From: Tanypteryx hageni
Lineage: Eukaryota; Arthropoda; Insecta; Odonata; Petaluridae
Direction of reading: 5' to 3'
Assembly (NCBI GenBank): GCA_028673005.1
Contig: CM054113.1
Span: forward strand, 43,466,117-43,530,116
Length of the DNA stretch: 64,000 nucleotides
The position numbers and the translations under genes are program-made. The notes under the pieces are model-generated. The model saw only the letters and a list, made by a program, of their open reading frames with translations, was not told where the DNA came from and did no database searches. Below are positions 1 through 12,310 of the stretch, piece by piece (within the stretch, counting starts at the first letter, position 1; each line of letters opens with the position of its first letter).

Positions 1-1455
1 GCATGATTCTCAACATGGATTCAGGAAATCTAAATCCACTAACTCTGCCTGTTTCCAATTTATTAATAATGCTTATCATGCTTTAGATGATAATCTTTTC
101 ACTGTGAGTATTTTCTATGACTTAAAAACAGCATTTGACAGTATTAATTGTAATTTATTGGCATTGAAGCTCAAAAAAGGGGAATAATAGGCAATGCCTT
201 AGACTGGATTGTATCTTTTCTGAGCAACAGACATCAAATTTTCAGATTCTTCCATGTTAGCCCAAATGGTCCTAATACTGCTACTTATAAGCCTTTAAAA
301 GTTACCTGTGGAGTTCCACAGGGATCAATTTTGTGCCCTTTGTTATTCATTATTTTTATGAATGACCTTTCCTACATCTTCTGACAATAAACCTTGACTG
401 TATGCTGATGATACATCTTGTCTTATTAATTCTTGTGATAAACCTGATTTAATCAATAAATTAAATTTTTCTGTTCAAGAAATACATCAGTAGTGTCTGT
501 CAAACAATCTGGTGAAAAATGTTAAGAATTTTTTTTTCAATTTCACATAAAGAAGTCATCACCATTCTCCAGTCCCCTAATTAGAATGAACACATCCAAC
601 ATAGAGAGGTCAACGTCAATTAAGTTTCTCAGTTTGTTTATTAGTGAAGACCTTAGCTTGAATGTCCATATTGATACTTTTCTTTAAAAAATTTCAATTT
701 TCCTTTATGTTGCATAAACTTGTTCACATTGTTAGTATTGATACATTGAAATTGCTAAATTTTGCCAAAATTCATTCGTATCTTTCCTATGGCATAATTT
801 TTTGGGGTCATGTAAGTTATGCCAACAAGGCTTTTTCACTGCAAAATCAGGTGATTAAAGCTGTCTGGGGTTTCCTATCATACCCATGGCATACCACTGT
901 TTTCTTCCTTAGGTATATTTACATTTCCATCAATGTACTTTTTTAACTGTGCTATGTTTGTTAAGCAAAACCCTGCCCTGTTCCAATCAAACCAGGAATT
1001 TTATGCTTACAACACCCATCGTAAAGGTGATGTCCACATTAACGATTATCGGTTGGCTACTTGCCAGATAGGTACTAATAATGCTGCCTCATTTATTTAT
1101 AACAAGCTGCCATGCAATGTTAAATATGCAACAACTTTCTTTCTTCAAGAAACGTTTGAAGTGTTTCCTTAGCAAAAACCATTATAGTATGCAGAAATTA
1201 TTTGAACGCTTAAGTTAGTGTGTTTTTCTCTTCTTTTAAACTGCTTTGTATTTTTTTCAGGATATCATACCTCTTATAAGATTTTTCTTGATGTGTGTGA
1301 AAGTATCTCTTAAGTGTTCTATGTTGTGTGTGTTTATTTGTCTCTCACCTTAATTGTCACCCTGTATTTTTCTTGTCATTGTGTGGAACTTATGACTTGC
1401 TCCATGTCTGTACATTACCAACAGAGTTAATAAATTTATTATTATTTTTATCTCA
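1..1455 (+). mobile_element. Degenerate jockey/CR1-type LINE, reverse transcriptase and 3' end
   Basis: The left edge starts inside a reverse transcriptase. Readable pieces in broken frames include QHGFRKSKSTNSACFQFIN, a DLKTAFDSIN block, CGVPQGSILCPLLFIIFMNDL and a YADDTS catalytic motif near 400-420. Several stops and frameshifts interrupt it. The C-terminal region SYGIIFWGHV follows at about 770-815, then a segment with NNAASFIYNKLP near 1075-1115. The tail AATAAATTTATTATTATT at about 1428-1447 matches the tail of the LINE at 15.56-16.57 kb, so both belong to related families. The element is dead. Confidence 0.75.
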
Positions 1456-2134
1456 GATAAATAGTTTACTGTTTCATGCCTTAATTGGCAGGCTGTTTAA
1501 ACCCCTATACTTGAGTGTATCAGTTTTAATAGTAATAAATAATCACGTTAAGATGTCGAGTCAACTATGAATTGTCAATAATATTATACTACAAAATAAT
1601 ATAGCATTTGGAAACTAATTTGGATGTTTATTATTTAATTTACAGTTACTTTGTTTTGTTTTATTAATTAAGGAAATGTACTTCTGATCATACTCCCCCT
1701 TCAAATCAGGATGCAACCCAGACAGTTATGGGTACTTAAAAGTGATGGGATTAATTGAGGTTTAATTGCAGTTTTTTTGCTATTGGTAATAAGTAGTGAA
1801 ACTCATAAAATACTAAAATGTAAAACTATATTAAGTTTCATTTTCCACAACTAATTAGTCATATTTGTGAAATAACATAAAAAGGATCTCACTATGGACT
1901 TGGTTTGTTTTTCCTAGTTGTCAGAACTAAGTCTTATATATTGCTTTTAATAGTTGCTTATCTCCATATGAGTCCCTGCACCCCTAGCATAAATCATTTC
2001 AATATTACATCCTATTTAAGCATTTTTCATGATTCCCTCTTTCAAGGAAACTCTCTTGCTCTACATCATGTTCAATCTTGATTTATGAATGGTTATATAA
2101 AAGCCCGTATAATAGTCTTGTAGTAAGCAAAAGC

Positions 2135-2285
2135 TGGCACTGGGTTTCCCTCATCCCTTCTGTGTAAGTCCTGTGTGGAAGGCAACGGGAAACCACCACA
2201 GCATGCATGTATATTCCATAGTCAAACCAGTCAATGAATTGGTAGGACCTGTTGTAAGACAATGTTAGAAGAAGAAGAAGTAGTC
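2135..2285 (+). repeat. SINE-like or RTE-derived fragment with GAA tail
   Basis: The stretch contains GGAAGGCAACGGGAAACCACC (2179-2199), almost the same as GGAAGCCAATGGGAAACCACC in the 5' leader of the RTE LINE at about 21,856-21,876. It ends in a (GAA)n run at about 2269-2281. It looks like a short retroposed fragment sharing that leader. No coding potential is seen. The surrounding 1,456-2,134 and 2,286-2,970 hold only AT-rich sequence with no feature I can support. Confidence 0.45.
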
Positions 2286-3145
2286 TTGTATTACAATGTA
2301 TATTTTATTAATACAAAGTTTATAATATACTATAAAATTTAATTTATAATATTGCGTATATATTGCATAATTACTTCTCTTTTTTGAATAATTTATTTAC
2401 AATAAAACAAAGGTGGGGCAAATATATGGTTTTCCCATTTTAGTAAGAAAGTGCCAATATCAGAAATAATTATTATTTTGTATCCTCATAGTTCAGGCGA
2501 TAGAGGCAATTGGATGAGTAAATATGGTATTCAGTATAAAATATTCTGCTTATTCAATGATTATTAAATGGTTTTCTTAAATTCGAGAATAAACAGGGCT
2601 TCTAAACTTGTTGCACTAGATCTGGCAATTATTTAAGCTGACTCTGCAGGTGAAAATATTTTGTGCACTTCAGATTGAATTTGAATATTTTATATTTAAT
2701 GGCTGTATGAATGCATTTGCTACCTTTGTTTACAAGTTTCTTTTCCATGGTGAAGGGCCATATAAATACCATAATTTTTTATGCAACTTCTAATGAGACA
2801 ACGTCATTAAACCTTTTTTTATGTTTGTGCACAAGTTGGATGTACATTGATTATGAAGGCATGGGCAAGAAAGATTTTAGTAGAGACAACATGGCCATGC
2901 CTTTCAAGGGGTGCATTGTACCCAGGCAGTAACTCAGTCTTTTTCCATCTTGTATTATTATACCCATATATAGGGCCAACCAAGTACTTTTGGGGGACCA
3001 GATGCAAGCAAGTTTTTGGGGCACCCCTATGTCAAAAAAAATCTGCCATTTTGTATACATCAATGTTACAGCTTAGATAGAACATGTGCTTATAATTATA
3101 AAGTAACTATAATGATAATTTAATAAAAAACAAAAATTTGTTTAA

Positions 3146-4953
3146 CCTTTAATTAGTCGCGTGGGGTCAATATGACCCCAAGCAATGTTTTTTCGTCAAT
3201 ATCTAAAGAAATGTATTAACAATCAAACTCAAACTTGTTCTACCTTCAAAACTGACATTCTAGAAGAGAAATTTGCATTTTTGTTTTTTTATTAATTTGT
3301 TATTTTTGATATTTTTATATTTATATATATAATATTAATATTGTAAATATTGATAAAATTAAACTATTTTAATGTGCTATTTTGGTGTGTATCCATTTGT
3401 TATGTATATATGAGGTTAAAAAAGTTGCTTTTATTTTGACATCTCTCTACCTGTTGCTTTTTTCTCTATTTCTCTATTGGTCTAGAAGGGTTAAAGGCAA
3501 TACAGATTATTATTATCACATCAGAAATACAAATAATTTTCCTGATAAGCAGTATTTCATTGTTTTAACACTAGTTCTCTTATGATACATTTCTACTTCA
3601 CTAATTTTCACTATAGGTTGGTTACCCCTCTTCCTCCCATCTCCCCCCCCTCTCCCCCTCCAATGTACCCTTTTCCCTCTTTTCGGAATTCTCCGGGTGT
3701 TTTCTTACTTCGGCCGCACACATGCAACCGTTTTCTTCCCATAGTTTTCTACCCGCAATAAAAGTCACAAACAAACGCAAGTGGTCTCTCTAAAAGAAAG
3801 CTGTTTGCCGTTTATTACCGCTCACCCTTTTTAGCACGAGTTTCTTCCTTATTTTTCGGAATAAGCACGAACACGAATGAGATCGGCAATCTTCAAAGTT
3901 TTTGGATCTCCTACCGGTCGCATGACGGTCACGATTGGGACGTTTTAGACCAAAATATGAAAATCCTATTTTCAATGGGGTTTCTATGGAGAAGTCCCAA
4001 GTACGTTCACACTTATAAGGGAGGATGCGGTTGGACCTCAGTACGAACCCCTTGGGTCGCTCGAGGAGGCAACTTTTGTCCCAAGCCCCATCGAGGGCAA
4101 TCCTCGGTGACAGCAGAAGTGAGCTTGAATCTTTCTGCTAGTTGGGGGCAGCCATAAACTACTTCATGCTGTAGGTGGGGGCCGGAAAGCGACCGTGCCG
4201 CGACCGATGTCTAACCCACAAGTGTGAGTGATCTCCGCAAAAATAGTCCTATCCCTAATAAAGCCCTCAACGCGACCTTTATGCAACAATGCAACAAAAG
4301 GTGGCGTAGATACATGCGATCAGCTCTGCGCTGCTTATAATGTTGGCAGAAGAACGAAAATATGGCCGTTAGCTGTGTTTTTTCATTTGCTGAACGTTTC
4401 TGCCATAAATGCCTTTATTGTTTATAAACAAAACGTTCAAAAGGAAATGACAAGGCGAAATTTCTTGAAATCATTATCGAAGGAATTAATATAGGATCTA
4501 CAGATTTTGAGGTCTCAGAGTCAGTTTATATCTAGGCATCTCCGAAAGCGCATATGCACTCAACAGGGACTTGCGGAGGAAGGTCCATCACCGGGATCGG
4601 GACTATCAAGAGGAAGATGCGAACATTGCCCAAGAAATATAGACAGTAAAGTGTCCACTAGATGTGGAAATTGTGCAGCTTTTACTTGCAAAGACCATAT
4701 GTTAATGAAGTGCATTGAATGTGGGGAGAGGGAAAGTGATTAGAAAATACAAAAAAATATTTTAATTTATTTTAATCAATGTTTATTGTAAAAACTATTA
4801 ATAAATAATTGTATTATAATGTAAGATTGATTTTATTTCAAGTAAAATATAAATAAATTAATATATTATTGCTTATCTTTAGAAATCATTTTGGGGTTAT
4901 ATTGACCCCACGCGACTAATTACGGAACTTTTTTTCACGCGACTAACTAAGGG
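3146..4953 (+). mobile_element. piggyBac-family DNA transposon with TTAA target duplications
   Basis: The element is bounded by TTAA at 3142-3145 and 4954-4957. The ends are inverted: left CCTTTAATTAGTCGCGTG, right (reverse complement) CCCTTAGTTAGTCGCGTG. Just inside each end is a second inverted block, GTGGGGTCAATATGACCCC on the left and its near reverse complement GGGGTTATATTGACCCCAC at about 4893-4911. Inside lies a C-terminal piece of a piggyBac transposase (4228-4743). At about 1.8 kb it is shorter than a full piggyBac (roughly 2.4 kb), so it is internally deleted. The middle (3,600-4,200) has no transposase reading and may be foreign or decayed. Confidence 0.85.
4228..4743 (+). pseudogene. 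piggyBac transposase C-terminal remnant
   Basis: Two open pieces in one reading direction, separated by a stop near 4492, show the late part of a piggyBac transposase. NATKGGVDTCDQLCAAYNVG and RRTKIWPLAVFF are typical of the segment around the last catalytic Asp. RRNFLKSLSKELI then precedes a Cys-rich tail with CEHCPR, CGNCAAFTC and CIECGE, the zinc-binding C-terminal domain of the family. The N-terminal and central parts are missing, so the element cannot encode its own enzyme. Confidence 0.85.
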
Positions 4954-5060
4954 TTAAAGATGTAAATATATCATTTAAACTCAACATTTGGGGACCCCTA
5001 AAAATCGGGGACTTAGATGCCTTGCATCCGCTGCACCCGCCACTTGGCCGGCCCATATAC

Positions 5061-7210
5061 TTTAGTAATATTTAACATTAAAAGAATCATTATTTTTACT
5101 TATTAACTAGATTATTTTCTTTGAGCATATCCTAATTCACCATGTATACAAATAGGAGGAGAAACTGGCCCATGGGTAGCATCACTCCATCTGTTTTCCG
5201 GGGGCCCAATCCACCCCTAGCATGCCAGATGGCTACCTGGGGTGCCAAAATGTTTGGAGAGGTTTTCTTTCATACAACTAGCAGACTATAGGGTGCTTCC
5301 TTTGGACAGGTGCTGTCCCTTGGAACATACTGCCCTAGTTCTTGCTCTGCCTTATAGGTTGCTTCTTCAGCCGGAAAGTGTCACTTTTTCATATTCTAAA
5401 GTCATTGATTATAGTTCTAAACTACATTAACCACGACGTAAGCGGATAATGATCTCAAAAAGTTTAAATGCTCAATATTTTCATTAGTTTTAATGAGATG
5501 TATTACCGATACTTTAAATTATGAATGATATCTTAAAAAATGGTAGAAATATGAAAAAGTTATATCTGTTCTTCTGCATGAATTTTAAATATTGGTAAAA
5601 TTATTAAAAGCTGTGGCAAACCTCTGTTTATTATTTACATAGCATCATTCTTAGTAGAAGCTTGTTTCTTAACAATAAAAGAAATTTGAATGACCTCTTT
5701 CACATTCAAGTAATGCAAATAATAATGATTTTAATACCCTATGATAACAATATGAACAATAAAAATGTTATAATCATTGAAATTTAATACGGAATATTTG
5801 GAACTAATTATTAACAATAATTAATAACTAATTGGGGTTGGGGGCCATAGGTGCCTGGGGTGAAGCCTCTAGTTTACTATATTTTTTAAAATTAAATACA
5901 ACTTGTCATCTAAAAACAAAAAAATCTGTGCCAGGGTGCTTTTATAAGTCCGTAAGGGGCAGTATAAACTGTTTGCGCCAGGGCGGCAAATATGCCTGAC
6001 ATGGGGCTGAGAGAAAAATGGATGTATTTCTTGCATTTTCTTATTAAGAAGTTAAGAGTAAGAATGGAGTGATATAGAGATTTTTGCTATTGAAAATTTG
6101 CTGGCTTCGTAGCTCATAAAATGTGATGGTGAAGTGTTTTAGTGATGCTGAATTCTTGATAGTTTTATTGGGGTGTATCTTTGGTTGTGATAATAATAGA
6201 TTTAAAATCTACATTTTTAATGTATTTTTCATGATGTGTCTATCTCATGTAACTTATATTATGCATTTTAATTGGTTTACTCTGTATTTCTCTAATTTTG
6301 ACTTTTGTCTTTTTGGGATGCTCAGTTGTGGAATTACTGCTGATGATGCCCATTGCAACTGAAAGAAGATTGGTGTTTTAATCACACATTTTACGGCTTC
6401 ATAAGTCTCCTATGTCATCTCACCATAAGGTGAGGTTGATAAGTCTATTATTGGATATTTCTTTACAATGAAAAAAATAAATTCCACATTTCTTTTTTAA
6501 TATTTGTCCTTTTTATGTAACATACCCGACTCATTAATGTAAATTGGATGAAATCATAATCTGTGCTTCTAAATCTACTTTTTTAGTAACTTAACCATAT
6601 TTACTCACGTAATTACCCTATCCAAATTATGAGGAAGAAATAAAAGATTATTTTTAGCTCTGCATAATTTCTCCTCTTTTACTTTGACCATATATTTCTT
6701 TTGGTTGTAGATATGTCAAAATGTCAAGTTTGTATCTCATTTTAAACAAATTTAAAAGTGGTAATATTATTCTCACCATGCAGAAAGAGCATTTAGATCA
6801 CTTTGCAACAACTTTGTCCCTCCTTTACGCTGAAGCAGAGGTTATCATTGTTTACACTGGATGACTCGCTGGAAGAATAAAGTTCTGATAACCCAGTTTG
6901 TGTATGGACAAAGTACCAACAAATGTTTGAAATTGCAATATCAGTAAACTTTATTTTAAAGACCACTTTCTTGCAATAAGGGGAAAACCACCTATTTGCC
7001 CCATCCTTATTTTAGTGTAACAAAATTGTGTGAAAATTTGGGAGAATCACATGACTAAATATGGTATTACTTATTCTTTGGTCTTACATAAGACAAAAAT
7101 TTTTAATTTTTGAAGTTGTTGCAAAGAATGCACAGCAAAGGAGGCAGTAATAGGGTAAATATCCCCCCTAAGAGAGTTATCAATCTTCATTAAAATAATT
7201 CATTTATTAT
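5061..7210. other. Stretch without a supportable gene
   Basis: The region is AT-rich, and short open frames show no recognisable domain. A GC-richer patch at 5,150-5,240 and another at 5,930-6,000 look like old repeat remnants. A weak hAT-like reading near 6,325-6,420 was not strong enough to call. Confidence 0.4.
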
Positions 7211-7474
7211 TCACATGGTGCTCACACTTCCCCATGGGCCAAGCAGATTTGTCAGAAACTTAGCCAGAGGGTACATTGGGGCTCCTATGGCACTAACGAT
7301 GGGTCTCAGCAGTACTCCCTCCTTGTGGATTTTGGGAAGACTGTACATTCTTGGCGGGACCACTGCCTGAGGGATAAGTGTTTTATGTATTTCCGTTGGA
7401 AGGCCTGATTTCTTTATCAGGGCCAACATTTTTCTCACGATGGCATCCTTAGGGTCCTTGGATGCTGTCGTCAA
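7211..7474 (-). pseudogene. Penelope-like retroelement fragment
   Basis: The 87-residue open frame contains PPRMYSLPKIHKEGVLLRPI then VSAIGAPMYPLAKFL. The block PRxYxLPKIHKxGxxLRPIVSxxGxPxYxLAKxL is the N-terminal reverse-transcriptase signature of Penelope-like elements. Only this motif region survives. The catalytic YADD part and the GIY-YIG endonuclease are absent nearby. It directly abuts a hAT fragment on the same strand. Confidence 0.72.
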
Positions 7475-7489
7475 CGATGAAAGATAACC

Positions 7490-7800
7490 AGCCCATCATG
7501 TTGGATTAAACTTTTTCAGAGTAAGTTAGATTTGCCAGTATATGAAGATAGCAGGTCACAACAATTGATGCTATGTTCGGAAAATGTATAGATACTTTGG
7601 ACAACTGTGAAATAATAGGATATATCTTTGACACTATTAACTAATCATTCATCACCAAGTTTAGGTTATGAGCTGCACAATGAACATATAACACATTTGG
7701 TTTCAATTCTTACATGCGAGTTTGTACCCCAGAATACACACCACTCATTGTGTTGGCATCATCATATCCTTGAGAGATATTTTGAGAGATCTAAATCATT
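7490..7800 (-). pseudogene. hAT (ZMYM1-type) transposase fragment
   Basis: Read on the minus strand from about 7,780 leftwards, the sequence gives GYDDANTMSGVYSGVQTRM, then KPNVLYVHCAAHNLNLVMND. These are the paired motifs (YDGAxxMSGxxxGVQ and VHCAAHxLNLxxxD) of ZMYM1-like hAT transposases, also seen intact at 11.04-11.16 kb. Stops and frameshifts follow. It is a small decayed remnant. The following sequence up to about 8,590 shows no other supportable feature. Confidence 0.6.
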
Positions 7801-8599
7801 TTTTGTAACATGTCGCAAAGAGTTTATGTATGCTCGCAGCAGATTGATTAGTTATATGAACTATGCCAGGAAAAATCTCTTTGATTTTCAGTTCTATTGG
7901 TTTATTTTCAGTGTTGTTATTCTTTAAAATTTTGATGTATCTGTAAATTATACTCAATTGGTCCTTCTTTGATACATCCTGAGTTGTGTCCGCAATGATG
8001 GAGAAAAAGGAGCTTCTTTAATTTCTGTAATCAGTTGTTGTTTTAAATAGTTGCTCAAGCAATGTATTAACTCATTCTGTATTTGGGAACTTAGATACCA
8101 TGTATACTTGTGTATAACACGCAGTTTGAAGACCAAATTTTGAGGTCATAAAGTAGGGATGCATGCTATACACGGATAACACTTTTGTGCAGTTAAAATA
8201 AAAAATTGAAGTGTACCTACCTCACTCCAGATTCTTGCTTTTTGGGTTAATTGAGGGGAAAACCATGCTAATTATTGATAATCCAGCTTTTACATATATT
8301 AATTAAATGTATCAAACACCTAATTACTTCCTTACAATTGTATTTCGAACCTCTCCAAATATTCCACACTTCACTAGCTAATCAGCTGATTGCTGTAGTC
8401 TTCTGCAAAATTGCCAGGTAAACTTCTTACAAAACTCATGTCAAAAACAAAAAATGTAGTATATATGCAAATTGAAATATTTTTTTAGTTAATGAATATA
8501 TTATATAAAATTAACAATGTAAGTAATGTAAAAACCATATAATTCATCTTCCTCATATGCAATGAAATTTAGGATCTCTAGCCATTTAATATTCTGTAA

Positions 8600-10359
8600 G
8601 GAATAGAATAGAATTTATTGACACATTACATTTACATAGCTGCAGTACAAGTCTGTCAGTAAATTGGTGTCTAGTCAATAACTAACATACATTAACTGTT
8701 ACACACCACACATATGTTACAATACAAATGTTACATTGAATAATAATTCAAATTATACTTAACATTATGTCAATCAATGAAAGCCACATCAATGTCTTCC
8801 ATATATTCCATTACTGAATAATAACACTTTTTTAACAAAAACCCTTTCACTTTCTCCTGGAAATATTTTACATTATTACATTTGTCTCTAAATTTTAGGG
8901 AAAATTTACTATAAACTTTGATACCAGTATAATATGGACTATTTTCCATAAGTTTTAATTTGTGGTAGATTAAAGTTATCTTTGCCTCGTATCATATTGG
9001 TGCTCAGACAAGATTTTTTAAGTATTCTTGATTATTATTGACATAGCTTATTAGCTCATAAAGATAGAGTGATGGAAGAGTTCAAATATTATATTATTTA
9101 AATATTGGCTTACAGGAATCTCTGAAGCCTGAGTTAGTCATTATACGTATCACTTTTTTATTTTAAAAATAGTTTCCCAGCCAGAAGCATTTCCCCACAA
9201 AATTATGCCATATTTAAATATTGAAAAGAAATAGCCATAGTACACTGCTAATCTGATTAGCATGCTAGTTATTGGTGCAAGTATTGACATATTGAAGAAT
9301 GCTCTATTTAATCTTACTGCTAAATTATTAATTTGGTCTTTCCATTTCATATTCTCATCAATATATACTTCCAATAACTTGGTTGAGTGCTTGATATTTG
9401 CATTAGAATTTTTAATAATTGGTTCCAAAGCAGCTTTTTTATATTTTGCAGTTCTAAAATTAATTACGTTAGTTTTAGTTATGTTTAACTTATGGCCATT
9501 TACAGAAAACCATTCTTCCGTGTTTTCTATTGTTTGAAGCAAATTTTTACTTAGCTCTGCTATTGATTTTCCTTTTAAAATTGCTGAAGTATCATCTGCA
9601 TATAAGATAATGTCTGCTTTCACACTATAGGGCAGATCATTCATATATACAATAAAAAGTAGTGGACCAAGGCAGATCCCTGTGGCACTCCTATTTCCAC
9701 ATCACTCCACTCTGAACAAAAAGATTGATTCTTATTACTTATTATTGTTTTTTGTTTGCATTCTGAAAGATAAGATTCAAACCATTTGAGAGAATTAATA
9801 TGAACATCATAATACTTTTGATTTTCTGATTAATATTTCATGTCTAACACAATCAAATGCTTTGGATAAGTCACAAATCAATCCTGCTGTAGACTGTGAT
9901 TCAGAAACATTATTTACAAAGTCTATTAATGCTGTAGTTGTTGAGTATTTCTTTCTAAAGCCATGCTGACTATTTGATATTCTAAGTGATTAGAAAGATG
10001 GATTTGTGCAGCCATTTCAAATATTTTAGAAAAATTTGACAAAAGAGATATTGGACAGTAGTTGTTTAACACTTCAGGAGGTCCTTCTTTAAGTAGTGGC
10101 CTAACTATTGTATACTTCAGACTTTCTGGAAAAGTTCCTGTCTGAAATGATTGATTTATTATTTTGCAGAGTGGATCAATAATATACTCCACCACTTCTT
10201 TAATTATAAATGATGGCACTTCATCTCAACCACTCGATTTTTTATTTTTTAAACAAGATATGAGTTTCTTTACTTCAGTTTTAGTTACTGTACTTAGAAT
10301 GAAAGCACTTGATATTGAAGGATTTATTACTATGGAATTAACTTTAGCCATGGCTTTGG
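8600..10359 (-). mobile_element. 5'-truncated jockey/CR1-type LINE
   Basis: Read leftwards from 10,359, the frame opens with LAKAMAKVNSIVINPSISS and an EVKKLISCLKNKKS block, then the start of the reverse transcriptase (SLKYTIVRPLLKEGPPEVLN, CPISLLSNFSKIFE). After frameshifts, the catalytic ILYADDTSA motif lies at about 9,595-9,615. The thumb region (FKYGIILWGNASG) ends near 9,150. The 3' untranslated region runs to about 8,600 and ends in AATAAATTCTATTCTATTCC. The element is truncated at its 5' end exactly where a hAT-derived sequence begins. Confidence 0.78.
9150..10359 (-). pseudogene. LINE reverse transcriptase pseudogene
   Basis: Two main open segments (about 9,926-10,219 and 9,150-9,644) carry the fingers, the YADD palm motif and the thumb of a non-LTR reverse transcriptase. 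Between them (9,645-9,925) sequence reading SKAFDCV-like and PLLFIVYMNDLP-like motifs persists with indels. The endonuclease part is absent because the copy is 5'-truncated. Confidence 0.7.
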
Positions 10360-10452
10360 CAAAATGTTTCCAATGTATGTAACATTAAAACTCTCTCGAT
10401 GTCCTCTAAATGTGATTGCATTTGTTGATAATTTCAGAGTTATTTTGATGAG
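10360..10452. repeat. 93-bp direct repeat, left copy
   Basis: This stretch (starting AAAATGTTTCCAATGTATG) is repeated almost identically at 13,096-13,186; only about two or three bases differ. On the minus strand it encodes part of the ZMYM1-type hAT reading found at 13.0-13.3 kb. It sits exactly between the 5' end of the LINE and the start of the plus-strand hAT reading. Confidence 0.75.
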
Positions 10453-12310
10453 TTTCAAGCACATGAGAATACACAAACCCACAAAGAAGGTGTAATGAAG
10501 CTGGTCTTTTTATCCAGACCAAACGTGGCCATTCAGTTAAATGATCAAATCAACGCTGGGACGAAGTGAGCACGCTCGGCCCTTATGGCTATCTTTACCA
10601 CTTTCAGGTTCCTTTGTCGCCAGGGATTACCGATACGGGAGCACGAAGAACTAAGCTCAAATTTTAGGCAGTTGCTGGAATTGAGGAAAGGCGACGTACC
10701 CGAGCTCAACGAATGGATGGGACATTCGGGCTACAAGTGGCTCTCCCATGACGTTCAGAATGAAATATGTTGTTCAAATATTGGGAGAAAATGTTCTTCG
10801 TTTGGTTGTAAGCCAAATCAAGAGCTGCGAGTATTTTTCCATCATGGTTGATGAGACGTGCGACATCTCCATTCATGAGCAAGTCACCTTCTGTGTACGA
10901 ACCATCAACAAAAACTTTGATATATATGAAGATTTTATTGGATTGTACGAAACTGTCAGTACTAAAGCAGAAACTCTCTTTGACATAGTGAAGGACATTT
11001 TTACGTTTGGACATGTCTACTGAAAATTTGCGGGGACAGTGCTATGACGGCACATCGAACATGAGTGGAGAATTCAGAGGGCTCCAGAAGTTAGTAGCGG
11101 ATCTGCAGCCGCAGGCAACATACATTCACTGCGCAGCTCACTCTTTGAACTTAGCTGTGCAAGATAGCTTGCGTCTCCTGCCGACTATGAGGGATACAAT
11201 GAACCTGGCTAAAGATTTGATAAATACAATTAGGGAATCCCCTAAAAGGTCACATCTGTTTAGAACTGTCCACGTCGAAGACAAGACTGCCCTGAAAAAC
11301 CTGCGTCCACTGTGCCCTACAAGGTGGACGATGAGAGTTTCCAGTATGCAGCAGATCTTGAAGAACTACGAACATATCCTTGAATTCTTCGAGATCTTTT
11401 CTGCAGAAGACATGACTGATGCAGCATCAAAATTTTCCGGGTACCTTGAGACAATGTTGCACTTCAAATCATACTTTTTCATCTCCCTCTACTGCCACAT
11501 AATGAACCCTGTCGAGGAAGTGAATTCCAAGGTCTAATGTCCCTGCATTGGTGTTACTGAAGTAGAATCAAAGCTTAAATGTTTACTCAATATCCTTGTA
11601 GAAAATCGTAAAGACTTGGAGCAGTTTTGCCAGGAGTGTTTACGGGAAAAACCTATTCTTGTAGAAGATTCGGTGCTGCCCTGTTAGAGAAATGTTCCGA
11701 AAAGGCTTGACAGTCCTCGCGCTGCTACACCTCACAGATTCCAAAGCATGAAAGAATATTTCCAACAAATATACATCAAGGTAGTTAACACCATAGAAAG
11801 TTGTGTAAAAGAGAGGTTTAAATCCACAGGGCTTCAAAAAGTGCTATTGGTTGAGAAAGAGTGTGTCTCTGCCGTCAACAGTGGCAGCATCAAGCTCAAG
11901 CAAGTAAGGGCATTCTTTGCAAACGACTTAGATGCTGACAGGCTCTTGCTACACCTGTCAATGCTTGGGGACATTGGCAGACAAAGAAAAGAACCATTGA
12001 CCACGATGTACGAAATAAGGAAGTTTTTGCTGAAGGACAACGCAGTGTGCGAGCTTCTCCCTGAAGTCGCTAAATGTATCAAACTCCTCTGCACCATGCC
12101 TGTAACCACAGCGTCAGCTGAAAGATCATTTAATGCCCTTCGCCGCCTGAAGACCTACTTGAGATCTACGATGGGGCAGAAGAGGCTGAACAACATTGCG
12201 AACCTTAACACCCATCAAACTATGCTGGACAATTTGGACCTGAGACCTCTTGTCAATGAATTCATTAAGCGCAACCCAGTCCGTCATACAACTTTTGCCT
12301 TTTACTAAGT
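10453..12310 (+). pseudogene. hAT-family transposase, ZMYM1-type (DUF4371 plus hAT dimerisation domain)
   Basis: The frame starts FQAHENTQTHKEGVMKLV and continues through FRFLCRQGLPIREHEELSSN. Next come YFSIMVDETCDISIHEQVTF (start of the RNase-H-like core, first catalytic Asp), CYDGTSNMSGEFRGLQKLVA, YIHCAAHSLNLAVQDSL and LRPLCPTRWTMR. The C-terminal dimerisation segment is VTTASAERSFNALRRLKTYL. At least four breaks are visible: a stop near 10,568, a frameshift near 10,765, one at about 11,010, and stops at 11,537 and near 11,685. The longest open pieces are 176 and 186 residues, so the copy is fairly young but inactive. Clear terminal inverted repeats were not found. Confidence 0.85.

Larger units (their letters stand above)
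2965..5060. repeat. Imperfect inverted repeat flanking the piggyBac element
   Basis: On the left, 2,970-3,020 reads TAGGGCCAACCAAGT then GGACCAGATGCAAG. On the right, the reverse complement of 4,985-5,053 reads TGGGCCGGCCAAGT then CAGCGGATGCAAGG. The two arms point towards each other and enclose the piggyBac copy, so the latter probably landed inside an older palindromic or MITE-like element. The match is only partial. Confidence 0.35.

Noticed and set aside
6325..6420. hAT dimerisation-domain remnant (MPIATERRLVF-like reading)
   Set aside because: Too short and with a stop after ten residues; the similarity to the ASAERSFNALRR motif is weak.
8090..8160. Possible MITE end (GTATACTTGTGTATAACACG) similar to a stretch near 12,950-13,000
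   Set aside because: The similarity is limited to short TATAACACG/TTATAAACG words and no second end could be placed.
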